From Kiritimatiellales bacterium (GTDB taxonomy: Bacteria > Verrucomicrobiota > Kiritimatiellia > Kiritimatiellales > Pontiellaceae), in NCBI GenBank assembly GCA_030630445.1, contig DAOVNC010000002.1, positions 1-32,684 of the forward strand: DNA of 32,684 nucleotides, written 5' to 3'. The position numbers were made by a program, and so were the translations under genes. The first letter of the stretch is position 1. The number at the start of each line of letters is the position of its first letter. The notes below the pieces were generated by a model, which was given only the letters and a program-made list of their open reading frames with translations, had not been told where the DNA came from and made no database searches. Positions 14,429-22,788 of the stretch are shown in pieces.

Positions 14429-15919
14429 ATGAAAAAGTATGTACGTAGTTCAATTGCATTAGCCCTCGCTGTGGGCGCTTTTATTGCGACCAACAGCTAT
14501 GCGGCCCTGAGTGTGACCAATGGCGGTTTTGGAACGGTCAACCGAAATGGAGGGATCGTGGACGGGGGCGGATGGTTCGAAAGCGGAACCGCAAACTGGG
14601 TCGAAGGAACTTGGACGAGTGCCTCCACCCCAAACCCTGACGATGGAGGAGATACCTTCCTGCTTCTGATGGATGGAGGCAGCGCGGCCATGGGCTATAT
14701 CTACCAGAGTCTCGGTACGATCACGGCAGAGGAAATTGCTCTGGGATCACTGCCTGTCACTGCTGACTTTGCTGAAAAGAACGATGGATCAAGCAATGAC
14801 GTTACATTCGATTTTTATGTCGGCGCATTCCCCGGAGCAGCGACCGGCGTCGATATCGATGCAAACCTTACCAGTTTTACCAACATTACTTTGGGTGCAG
14901 TTGCTCAGGGGTTGACACCCGAGGCCGGCGATACCTCCCGGACGAATCAGGTCGCGATTGGCAGCATTGACGTTAGCGGCTTGATCGTAGATGACGAAGT
15001 TTGGTTGCGCATCGCCGAATCCAGAGACCCCGCCTTTACCTCCGGCGACCTCATGTTGGATAACCTTTTCATCGGCGAATATGTGGAACCTCCGTTCGAA
15101 CCGGCCACCAACAACCTCAGCTTCGAAAATCCGGATGTGGATCCCGGAGCGTACTCCAACGGATCCCCGCCGGAGTGGACTTTCAGTGGTGGCGGCGTCG
15201 AGCATGTTAATGATGACCGTTTTGGCGGCAACAACCCGCTTCCCGCTCCAGGAGATGGCGACCAAGTTGCTTATATTAACCTTGGCTTCGGCACAAACAA
15301 CACCGCTTGGGCCACTTCGGGGGCTATTACCCAACTGGTCGAGAGAGCCAGCTATACCTTGACCGTTGCCATTGGAGAACGTGCTGATGGCGACAAGAGT
15401 CCTAATGGTAGTATTGGCCTGTGGGTGGGTGGAAATCCGGTGGGCACGTTCACCTCCTACGACGGCACGTCCCTTGCCGACGGTACTTTTACCGATATGG
15501 TTTATACCTATACCGCACCGGGTGCGGGCGATCCCCTGATTGGCCAAGACGTGCAGGTTCGGATGGAGTTTAGCTCCATCAACGATACCAATGCCCATCA
15601 GCAGGCGCAGTTTGACAATGTCCGCCTGGAAATTGTTGGTGCCGAAGCAATCCCGGCAACCATCATTTCCTTCACCCAAGAGGGCGATAACATGAGAATG
15701 GTTATCGATGCTCCGTCCGCAGCGAACAAATACTACCCCAAAGCCACCGCGAATCTCGTGATTCCGGATTGGGATGGCGTTCCCCACTCGGATGATGGCG
15801 TGAATCCCTTTGTGACCACCAACCTTTCCTATTCCACAGCGGATGGGACCGGGACCAACGAAGTGATTTATGTGCAAGCCGACGATGCCGCGAAATTCTT
15901 TGGCATCGGCGGAGAGTAA
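14429..15919 (+). CDS. Secreted two-module protein (unrecognised module plus jelly-roll-like module)
   Basis: I recognise no named family. The ATG at 14429 has GGGAG eight bases upstream and starts a 25-residue signal peptide ending SYA; longer in-frame starts lie in the DUF1287 relic. Module 1 (27-216) starts LSVTNGGFG, carries WFESGTANWVEG, LLLMDGG and YIYQSLGT, and ends SGDLMLDNLFIG. It is the same module as in the next two genes. Module 2 (228-403) starts NNLSFENP, carries GDQVAYINLG and ITQLVE, and ends FDNVRLEIV, a layout typical of carbohydrate-binding beta-sandwiches. The tail (408-496) includes YYPKATANLV, DWDGVPHSDDG and AAKFFGIGGE. No enzyme motif or membrane anchor is present. Likely role: soluble binding protein for the polysaccharide degraded by this locus; this is inference. 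Confidence 0.85.
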   Translation: MKKYVRSSIALALAVGAFIATNSYAALSVTNGGFGTVNRNGGIVDGGGWFESGTANWVEGTWTSASTPNPDDGGDTFLLLMDGGSAAMGYIYQSLGTITAEEIALGSLPVTADFAEKNDGSSNDVTFDFYVGAFPGAATGVDIDANLTSFTNITLGAVAQGLTPEAGDTSRTNQVAIGSIDVSGLIVDDEVWLRIAESRDPAFTSGDLMLDNLFIGEYVEPPFEPATNNLSFENPDVDPGAYSNGSPPEWTFSGGGVEHVNDDRFGGNNPLPAPGDGDQVAYINLGFGTNNTAWATSGAITQLVERASYTLTVAIGERADGDKSPNGSIGLWVGGNPVGTFTSYDGTSLADGTFTDMVYTYTAPGAGDPLIGQDVQVRMEFSSINDTNAHQQAQFDNVRLEIVGAEAIPATIISFTQEGDNMRMVIDAPSAANKYYPKATANLVIPDWDGVPHSDDGVNPFVTTNLSYSTADGTGTNEVIYVQADDAAKFFGIGGE

Positions 15920-16009
15920 AATCGAATAAGAGGATACTGGGCTGGGAAAATGATTCGTTGCAGGTGCAACCTATCCGAAAGCTCGTTAACAAGAAGGAAG
16001 GAATACAAG

Positions 16010-16741
16010 ATGAGAAGGAATACAATACATTCAGTCACGGCAGCTCTCGCTGTAAGCGTTCTGTTTGCGCTTAACAGCCACGCTACCTTGTCGGTAAGCA
16101 ACGGAGGCTTCGGATCCAACAATCAGAACGGTGGCACCGTGGACGGAGGGCTATGGTTCGAAAGCGGAACCGCAAACTGGGTCGAAGGAAGTTGGACGAG
16201 TGCCGGCACTCCAAACCCTGACGACGGTAACGATACCATCCTGCTTCTGATGGATGGCGGCGGCGCGAGCATAGGCTACATCTACCAAAGCCTCGGCACG
16301 GTCGATGCGGCGGAAATTGCGCTGGGATCACTTCAGCTCACTTCCGATTTTGCTGAAAAAGCGGACGGAACAGGAGCCAATACTGCCGTGATCGACTTCT
16401 ATGTCGGCTCCTTTACAGGAGGCAATGGAACAGACATCAACGCAAGCCTTAGTAGTGTACTTACCATCAATGCTACTGCCGCAGCCCAAGGCTTGTCTGT
16501 TGGCGGAGGAGTGAACGCTCGTAATAATGGCGTAGTTGTTGGTGCCCTCGACATCACTGGCCTGAATCCGGGAGACAACGTTTGGTTGCGCATCGGCGAA
16601 TCCAGACCTGGTGGACAAACCAGCGGCGACCTCATGATGGACAACGTTACTGTTACCGCCATTCCTGAACCTGCCACGCTCGGCATGGTTGCGCTGTTTG
16701 GCGGCGGAATCCTGTTCATCCGTCGCAAGCTGATGATCTAG
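16010..16741 (+). CDS. PEP-CTERM surface protein with the shared module
   Basis: This 243-residue protein starts at 16010 behind AAGGAAGGAA. It has a signal peptide (about 1-25, ending LNSHA), one copy of the shared module (27-214) and a C-terminal PEP-CTERM sorting signal. The sorting signal is IPEP at 218-221, a hydrophobic helix, then basic RRKLMI. PEP-CTERM proteins are processed by exosortase and placed on the cell surface or in exopolysaccharide. The module is closely related to that in the preceding gene, with 38 identical bases shared (14572-14609 and 16153-16190). This indicates tandem duplication. It follows the first gene by 90 bases and is closed by a strong terminator. It is probably the cell-anchored version of the binding module. 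Confidence 0.88.
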   Translation: MRRNTIHSVTAALAVSVLFALNSHATLSVSNGGFGSNNQNGGTVDGGLWFESGTANWVEGSWTSAGTPNPDDGNDTILLLMDGGGASIGYIYQSLGTVDAAEIALGSLQLTSDFAEKADGTGANTAVIDFYVGSFTGGNGTDINASLSSVLTINATAAAQGLSVGGGVNARNNGVVVGALDITGLNPGDNVWLRIGESRPGGQTSGDLMMDNVTVTAIPEPATLGMVALFGGGILFIRRKLMI

Positions 16742-16781
16742 TTCATTCAACTAGTTCATCCAACGATTAGAATAACAGAGG

Positions 16782-16809
16782 AAACCCCGTCTCTTGGCGG
16801 GGTTTTTTT
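16782..16809 (+). terminator. Intrinsic terminator abutting the next start codon
   Basis: AAACCCCG pairs with CGGGGTTT around an 8-base loop and is followed by a run of seven T. It ends the PEP-CTERM gene unit, but the next ATG (16818) lies only eight bases after the T-run. Confidence 0.85.
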
Positions 16810-16817
16810 AACCGATT

Positions 16818-19800
16818 ATGAAAAACATATTCTTGCTGACCCTCTTGACCGCCACTTCGCTTTCTGCGCAGACCGTGATCAACGTCGCCGATCATGGAGC
16901 CTTTCCAGACGACGGCGGTGCATATAGCGCCGACCACTCTGCGCGTGCTGGCGACGATACCCAGCCGTGCAAAGATGCGATCGCTGCGGCCAAAGCAGTC
17001 GGCGGCCCCGTCACCTTGCTGATTCCACCGGGTACGTATGATTTCTACCCCAATAATGCCACCTCGCGCATTTGCTTTACGAGCAATAGCACCGAGAGCT
17101 CCTCGGACGGCACCAAAACCATCGCGATTGACATTGTGGATGTCGATGATCTGACGATTTCCGGCATGGGCGCGACAATGATGATGCGTGGAAAGATGAC
17201 CATGCTCGTCGCCGAGCAGTGCGACAACCTTACCCTTCAAGGGCTGACCTTCGATTTCAAACGCCCGACGATGTCGGAGATCACCTGTGTGGAAGTAGGA
17301 GGAAACTACTGGATCGGCGCTGTGCACCAGGACTCGGACTACGCGATTGTCGGTTCAACGATCAAATGGATCGGCGAAGGCTGGACCCTCTACCACAACA
17401 TGACCCAGCACTACGATCCCGAGTCGGAAACCACATGGCGCGGAGGGGATCCCCTGTCGATCCTCACATCCATCCAGGACCAGGGGAACCGGCGCTTGCG
17501 TTTCAATGGAACGGCAAGTCTGGGCAATGCGGTGGTGGGACGCACCTACCAATTCCGCAACACGACCCGCAACGCCGTGGCCATGTGGTTCAACCACTGC
17601 ACGGATGTTCTCATGCAGGATGTGACGGTGCGGGCGCTGCATGGCTTCGGCATTCTCGGCCAATTCTCCGAAAACATCACCATCGAACGCCTCAAGGTCG
17701 AACCCGATCCGGAGAGCGGCCGCACCAATGCCTCCGCGGCGGACGTTACCCATTTCTCGGGGTGCAAAGGACTCGTCCGCATCGTGGATAGCGTGCTGAG
17801 TGCCGCCCACGATGACGCCATGAACGTGCATGGCACCCACCTTGAGATTAAGGAGATGCCCGCCGCCAACCAGGCTCGGGTGCGGTTCGGGCAACACCAG
17901 TCGTGGGGGTTTCAAGCCTATTTTCCCGGGGATAATATTGAATTTATCGATGAGAGAACGCTACTACCCCATGGTAGTGCAATGGTGACGGCAGTGACCA
18001 TGTTGGCGGATCCCAAGGAGCAATTGCTTTCTTTTGATCAGAATATCCCTGGCACGGTCGCGAACGGTGACGTCATCGAAGATGTGTCATGGACCCCTTC
18101 CGTAGAGCTTATCAATTGCGACATCAAGCAGATCCCGACACGCGGTATTTTGCTGACCACCCGCCGGCCGATCCTGATTCAAGGCAACCGCTTCTTCCGT
18201 ACTCAAATGCACGCTATTTTAATCGAGGATGATGCGAACGGCTGGTTCGAGTCGGGGCGGGTGCTGGATCTTGCCGTACGTGGAAATGTCTTCTATGAAT
18301 GCGGCGAACAGGTCATCAAGGTCGACCCGGTAAACAGTATTCACGCGGGCTCCGTGCACGAGAACCTTCGCTTTGAAGATAACGAGTTTGTGATGAAGGG
18401 CACCGGGGCCTTCCGGCTGGCATCTTGCGGAAACGTGACGATCCGCAACAATCACTTCCGGATGCGCAACGGCAGCTCGACTCCGGTGGAGAGCATGACG
18501 TCGCAAAGCAGTGTCGATGGCATCTCCTTCTCTGGAAACATCTCGGAACCGGCGAACAATCCCGCCATCGAGCCAGACAACGGTGACTTTGAACTCCCGG
18601 GCGTAGGTAGTACGGCAACGCAGGCGGGCGTGACCAACTGGCTTGTTTCGCCCGGAGGGGCAACGAAGGGCAGCACATTGACCGAAAGCGATAGCGCGGC
18701 CTCCTACACCGCATCGGATACCGCCTTCATTCCAATGGGCGGGGTGCTGGTGCAGCGGGTGGGCTACTATGATCCCGATCAGGGCTCAAGCCTGAACTGG
18801 TCGCTGCGACAGACGACGCAGGTCTCTCCTTCCGTAGGTTCCGGCGCGGTGCGGGTGGCGCTTTTTCAGGGAGACGCCCGCTTTCCCGAAGCGAACGAAG
18901 TAGACCCCGAAGCGGAAGGCCTTGAACAGATTGGAGCCGAGACCTTGAGCACCAGTCTGGGATCGTTGCGTCTTTCACGAGTGGTGCGCGGCAATATTCC
19001 CTTGGACGGGGTAGGGGCCGGGGCGGAACTCTGGATACGCATCGAGGCGGCGAACCAAAATGCCACCTTGGATGATGTTCAAATCAACACGGCGGACGCC
19101 CCCTATCAGCCAGGCTTTACCCAGTGGATCGCGGATGAAAACATTCCGGCGGGCTCCCACTCCCCGGACTCGGATCTCGACAACGACGAAGTGGCGCTAT
19201 TGTTCGAATACGCGGTCGGGGGCCGGGATCCGCTTTTTCCGGAGCCGGAATCGGTGGTTGGGCTTGGAGATCTCCCGAACGGGGTGGGGTTTTTCTATTT
19301 ACCATCCATCCGGGACGATGTGGAAATCCGGCCTGGATATCGAACCAACCTCGTGTCTGGTGGATGGTCGCTTCTGGAGGAATCAACCCCCGGATTTACC
19401 ATAACGCCCGGGAGTCCCGTATCGATTGTTCCTGACCTCGCAGTATACAATCAGGTTTTTTGGAGGGCGGAAGCGACTCTGATTGACCCGCCCCCCGAAC
19501 CGATCGACCCCTTGCAGGTCACCAATGGCGAGTTTGGAACCGTTAACGTCAACGCGACGTATGTGTCCGGTGGCGGATGGTTCGAAAGCTCATCGACTGC
19601 TTGGGTCGAAGGATCTTGGCCGGGGAGCACTGCCAGTGATACGCCAATGGTTCTCCTGATGGATAATCTGGGTGATGGATCCTATGTATACCAAAGCCTC
19701 GGCACCGTGGGTACAAATACAAACCTCACCATAATTGCAGATTTTATCGAAAAATTCGATGGGAACACCAACGATGCGCGGTTTGATATCTATTCAGGAA

Positions 19801-20072
19801 GCTTCGCCGGAGCCGCCGATGGGAATGACATCTCCTCTGCCGGACTTACCCTTGAAGGCACATATATTTTGAATGCCGCTCAACAGGGATTGACCGCAGC
19901 CGCCGGCAACAACAGCAAATCATACGCCGTCACGGTTGGCACTTTGGATATCTCCGGCCTCGCAGGCACTGAACTTTGGATTCGAATCACTGACGCGACG
20001 GATGGAAGTGATGATTCTGGAAGTGGCGGCGATTTAATGATCGATAATCTCCGTCTGGGGGCGACACCCTGA
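16818..20072 (+). CDS. GH110-like alpha-1,3-galactosidase with three C-terminal accessory regions
   Basis: This 1084-residue exported protein has a signal peptide of about 18 residues (TSLSAQ). Residues 20-570 form a right-handed beta-helix like GH110 alpha-1,3-galactosidases, inverting enzymes that remove alpha-1,3-linked galactose from blood-group-B glycans or carrageenan-type galactans. D309, D332 and D333 (HDDAMNVHG, 331-339) have the same spacing as catalytic aspartates I recall for a marine GH110 (321, 344, 345). A beta-sandwich-like module at 587-756 (DNGDFELPG to LDDVQI) and a linker region with a calcium-like DSDLDNDE (784-791) follow. The shared module is last (898-1081: LQVTNGEFG, WFESSSTAWVEG, YVYQSLGT, SGGDLMIDNL). 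No Shine-Dalgarno site is visible; a terminator ends eight bases before the ATG. The fold is clear; the exact substrate is inferred. Confidence 0.85.
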   Translation: MKNIFLLTLLTATSLSAQTVINVADHGAFPDDGGAYSADHSARAGDDTQPCKDAIAAAKAVGGPVTLLIPPGTYDFYPNNATSRICFTSNSTESSSDGTKTIAIDIVDVDDLTISGMGATMMMRGKMTMLVAEQCDNLTLQGLTFDFKRPTMSEITCVEVGGNYWIGAVHQDSDYAIVGSTIKWIGEGWTLYHNMTQHYDPESETTWRGGDPLSILTSIQDQGNRRLRFNGTASLGNAVVGRTYQFRNTTRNAVAMWFNHCTDVLMQDVTVRALHGFGILGQFSENITIERLKVEPDPESGRTNASAADVTHFSGCKGLVRIVDSVLSAAHDDAMNVHGTHLEIKEMPAANQARVRFGQHQSWGFQAYFPGDNIEFIDERTLLPHGSAMVTAVTMLADPKEQLLSFDQNIPGTVANGDVIEDVSWTPSVELINCDIKQIPTRGILLTTRRPILIQGNRFFRTQMHAILIEDDANGWFESGRVLDLAVRGNVFYECGEQVIKVDPVNSIHAGSVHENLRFEDNEFVMKGTGAFRLASCGNVTIRNNHFRMRNGSSTPVESMTSQSSVDGISFSGNISEPANNPAIEPDNGDFELPGVGSTATQAGVTNWLVSPGGATKGSTLTESDSAASYTASDTAFIPMGGVLVQRVGYYDPDQGSSLNWSLRQTTQVSPSVGSGAVRVALFQGDARFPEANEVDPEAEGLEQIGAETLSTSLGSLRLSRVVRGNIPLDGVGAGAELWIRIEAANQNATLDDVQINTADAPYQPGFTQWIADENIPAGSHSPDSDLDNDEVALLFEYAVGGRDPLFPEPESVVGLGDLPNGVGFFYLPSIRDDVEIRPGYRTNLVSGGWSLLEESTPGFTITPGSPVSIVPDLAVYNQVFWRAEATLIDPPPEPIDPLQVTNGEFGTVNVNATYVSGGGWFESSSTAWVEGSWPGSTASDTPMVLLMDNLGDGSYVYQSLGTVGTNTNLTIIADFIEKFDGNTNDARFDIYSGSFAGAADGNDISSAGLTLEGTYILNAAQQGLTAAAGNNSKSYAVTVGTLDISGLAGTELWIRITDATDGSDDSGSGGDLMIDNLRLGATP

Positions 20073-20316
20073 TAAATAAGGAAGCTCTCGGAGAGCATGA
20101 ATATCCACGATTATCAGTTTCGCCGGCGCCAATATTACAATCCAAGACTTTCCCTCGGAGAAATGATCGGATTGGCTGGAAGTATTTCCCCTCCTTTCCG
20201 TTTTTCTTTATTTTGACACACAAATGTGAAGGAATTTCATTCGTCGTCAAATAGATTGAAAACCGAGGGAAAACCATTCAATCTGCCTGAACTTCATGGA
20301 TTGGTAGAAATAGCCA
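20073..20316. other. Intergenic region with possible sigma-70 promoter
   Basis: No gene is seen in this 244-base gap. TTGACA at 20213-20218 is followed after 17 bases by TTCATT (20236-20241), a possible weak promoter for the sigma factor gene. A small hairpin, GCTCT-CGG-AGAGC, follows the GH110 stop codon but lacks a T-run. Confidence 0.35.
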
Positions 20317-20991
20317 ATGACGAAAAGGGAAACAACAGAACTTACACGATCCAACGGTCTTCCTCAAACGGAGCAGAGCTCTGTCATGGAGGAGTTGCCG
20401 GGAAGTGGAGATCGGGCCGTTTCCCTGGCTAGCAGTCTTGCCGTCGGCGGTGCCAGCAACGAAACCGTCGTATTTACTGAGTATTACCTGGAAACCCGCC
20501 CTTCTCTCCGAGCCTATCTCACCTCGTTTATTCACGACCATGCCGCGGTTGAAGACTGCCTTCAGGAAACGTGTTTGGTGCTTTGGAAGAAAAAAGAAGC
20601 CCATTGGACACTAGAGGATTTTCGCAAGGTGGCCTTTACGTGTGCTCGCTTCAAGGCACTGAGTTGGTTGAAAAAGAATAAGCCCGCCTCACACCTTTCG
20701 TTCTCTCCGGAGATTGCGCAAAAACTGGCACTCAAAGCGGCGGAGACGGTTGGGGCCGATGGAGACACGCAGTCCGAGCGTATGGAGGCTTTGCTGAAGT
20801 GTCTTGAAGCGCTTCCCGGGGAGCAGCGGCACCTTATCGAGGTGCGCTATGACCCTGCGGAATCAGAAGACCTTGTCCAGATGGCAAAAAAAAAGAACCG
20901 GACGCTTTCGGCCTTGTATAAACAACTCGAACGCACCCGCACTGCTCTTAGGAACTGTGTTAAAATGCAACTAACCCGGTGTAAGGCATGA
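20317..20991 (+). CDS. ECF-type RNA polymerase sigma factor
   Basis: This 224-residue cytosolic sigma-70 family protein resembles the Rhodopirellula/Verrucomicrobium ECF group. Region 2 spans about 52-121 (EYYLETRPSLRAYLTSFI, then VEDCLQETCLVLWKKK, then FRKVAFTCARFKALSWLKKNK). Region 4 spans about 157-214 (LLKCLEALPGEQRHLIEVRY to KNRTLSALYKQLERTRTALR). The first 45 residues are longer than usual and the upstream ribosome site is poor. A second ATG at 20386 (201 residues) is therefore an alternative start. The stop overlaps the next start as ATGA, so sigma factor and membrane partner are translationally coupled. It probably directs transcription of the neighbouring galactan-use genes when its partner senses a signal; that target set is inferred from position. 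Confidence 0.9.
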   Translation: MTKRETTELTRSNGLPQTEQSSVMEELPGSGDRAVSLASSLAVGGASNETVVFTEYYLETRPSLRAYLTSFIHDHAAVEDCLQETCLVLWKKKEAHWTLEDFRKVAFTCARFKALSWLKKNKPASHLSFSPEIAQKLALKAAETVGADGDTQSERMEALLKCLEALPGEQRHLIEVRYDPAESEDLVQMAKKKNRTLSALYKQLERTRTALRNCVKMQLTRCKA

Positions 20992-22097
20992 AACAGGAAA
21001 TTACCAAAAAACCCGAACTGCCACCCGATGAAGAACTCGCCATGCTGGTGGATGGCTTTCTTGATGGAAACTTGAGCGAAGCCCAGCGCGATGCATTGGA
21101 AAAGCGCCTCTTGTCGGACGAAAGGGACCAGGCGTATTATGCTGACAGAGTCCGGTTTCACGCTGAACTACAGGAAGTGATGCAACCCATTCGGGTTGAG
21201 GTGCTGCAGAAACGGCATCTGGTATTCGAGCGGAAACAAGGCTTGCCCCGTTTTATGGCCCGTATGAGCCAGGTAGTCCGAATAGGGAATCCGGTCTCTG
21301 GAAGCTTTCTTGAACTCCCGCCCGATCTCATTGAGCTGTCGACCTTGCGCCGCAGGTTGTGGATCATCGGCGGCGCATTGCTACTTCTGGTGCTTGGGCT
21401 TGTTGCTCTGGCCGTTTGGCAGGCGAAGCGGGCTGCGATTGTTGATCCTGTTATATTGGCACTGAAAAACGAGGGATTTGAACAGGTCGACTTGATTGAT
21501 GACGAGGATGCCCTCAGCTATACGATCTTGAATTGGCAGGACTTCTTTCTTTCCCGGGATGTTAGCACGTGTGATCTTGCCCGTTTTTCCCAGGGACGTT
21601 ATACCGCCCATTCTGGAAACAATGTGGCACAGATCCGACCTTTGGGCTACCTGACCCAGATCCTTCTCTACAGTGATGGGTCGCCATTGCTTGCCCAAAA
21701 GGGTCTGCACATACGCGTCAGGGGCTGGGCATTGATTGAAGGAGATAATAAGCGCGAAGTGCCGCTTCGTATTGACCTTCGGGTCGTCCAAGAGGTTAAA
21801 CCCGAGATGAGGCAATACGAGCCGAGCCATGCAGAGGCCAGGCTTGGCGGGAAGGGGTGGCAGGAGTTTTGCGTTGACCTTCCATTGCCGACTGATTCGT
21901 TGGTGATGATTCCCAGCGATGTAGAACCGGGGGATACCAACCGCGCCCTGCTGGATGTCTCGGGCAAGGTGCTCAATCTATCGATTCATAATCGTCAAAC
22001 ACTCCCCCCGGTGATCTACTTGGATGATTTATCGATTGAAATAGTTTCTGAGGAGTCCGCTGAAAAACACTCTGAACCAGAATCGCCTACAGAATAG
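20988..22097 (+). CDS. Membrane-anchored anti-sigma-like sensor with module-like outer domain
   Basis: This 369-residue protein is coupled to the sigma gene by a 4-base ATGA overlap. The cytosolic part (1-120) starts with DEELAMLVDGFLDGNLSEAQ (14-33), an acidic FecR/anti-sigma-type N-terminus; no zinc-type HxxxCxxC motif is seen. One membrane helix spans about 123-144. The outer domain (about 161-355) starts NEGFEQVDLIDD, includes the SGNNVAQI and LTQILLY segments and ends VIYLDDLSIEIV. Its plan resembles module 2 of the secreted protein at 14429 (SFENP, GDQVAYI, ITQLVE, FDNVRLEIV). I infer that it senses a glycan or surface ligand and controls the sigma factor. No annotated sensor family was recognised for the outer domain. 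Its 3' end overlaps the convergent lipoprotein gene by 69 bases. Confidence 0.82.
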   Translation: MKQEITKKPELPPDEELAMLVDGFLDGNLSEAQRDALEKRLLSDERDQAYYADRVRFHAELQEVMQPIRVEVLQKRHLVFERKQGLPRFMARMSQVVRIGNPVSGSFLELPPDLIELSTLRRRLWIIGGALLLLVLGLVALAVWQAKRAAIVDPVILALKNEGFEQVDLIDDEDALSYTILNWQDFFLSRDVSTCDLARFSQGRYTAHSGNNVAQIRPLGYLTQILLYSDGSPLLAQKGLHIRVRGWALIEGDNKREVPLRIDLRVVQEVKPEMRQYEPSHAEARLGGKGWQEFCVDLPLPTDSLVMIPSDVEPGDTNRALLDVSGKVLNLSIHNRQTLPPVIYLDDLSIEIVSEESAEKHSEPESPTE

Positions 22098-22703
22098 GGT
22101 TCTTCGGGTGTGCAGAAGCTCAGCTGAGTCGAGTATATGTCCCGTGTTATCGGAGTTGCGGGCGTGGTGGGACGGGGAACCTGTGCGATCCGATTCCAGC
22201 GATTTCATTGCCGAATCGAATAGGGGTGCATACTTTTGTTTTACGGACTCGGCACAGGTGCAAGTGATGACAATGGTGCGGTCGACGTCCTGAATAACAT
22301 AGTGGAACAATGCAAGGGGCAATGTGTCCTTGTTTTCGCGGCGGGCAGCGATCCTGAATCCGGGCAGTCCGGATTTTGTTGCGAAGGGGCTTTGCCGAGC
22401 GACTTCATAGGTTCGGTGGTTTTTTCGGTTCGTTTCGACAATCTTTTCAACGACGCTGCCAGCTTGGCCGGGGGATTGCACGAAATCGACAAAGATGTTT
22501 GGCCGTGCGCCGAAATCTGGATCGGTCGAGGCAATGATGAAGTCGACCCCCGCCAGCTTGGTTCTGGACCAGTTGTCTGGGGTGACGAACGAGAACCCGC
22601 CTGCCGGTTGTAGGAGTCGGCCGGCCGGTACCGGTTTCCTTCCTCCGCATCCCGCCGCAACCATCAGAAGCAGAGCCAAGGCGGCAGAAATTATATTTCT
22701 CAT
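22029..22703 (-). CDS. PsbP/DUF1795-like lipoprotein
   Basis: This 224-residue lipoprotein starts at the ATG at 22703, chosen because it gives a clean lipoprotein signal (MRNIISAALALLLMVAAGC, Cys19 in the lipobox). It also has a purine-rich ribosome site; longer starts add no signal. The mature part (about 30-170) has the PsbP/DUF1795 pattern. It begins GGFSFVTPDNWSRTKL, continues with ARPNIFVDFV, SGLPGFRIAAR and LFHYVIQDVDRTIVITCTC, and closes with DSAMKSL. Such proteins are small periplasmic or envelope lipoproteins without known enzymatic activity. The last 51 residues after MKSLESDR are basic, look unrelated to the fold and run into the convergent sensor gene. The original stop may have been lost. 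Confidence 0.78.
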   Translation of the reverse strand: MRNIISAALALLLMVAAGCGGRKPVPAGRLLQPAGGFSFVTPDNWSRTKLAGVDFIIASTDPDFGARPNIFVDFVQSPGQAGSVVEKIVETNRKNHRTYEVARQSPFATKSGLPGFRIAARRENKDTLPLALFHYVIQDVDRTIVITCTCAESVKQKYAPLFDSAMKSLESDRTGSPSHHARNSDNTGHILDSAELLHTRRTLFCRRFWFRVFFSGLLRNYFNR

Positions 22704-22757
22704 TTCTTCATCTCCATCTTTCTTGCCGAAGGTATGCACCGTGCGCCCTTCCCTAAA

Positions 22758-22776
22758 ACCCGCAACGGATTTGCGA
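22758..22776. repeat. Dispersed repeat, copy 2
   Basis: Identical to 14008-14026 (ACCCGCAACGGATTTGCGA), with weaker similarity extending about 15 bases to its left. It lies just after the stop codon of the MATE-like relic and upstream of the lipoprotein gene. Confidence 0.6.
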
Positions 22777-22788
22777 ACTGCGAGGCTT

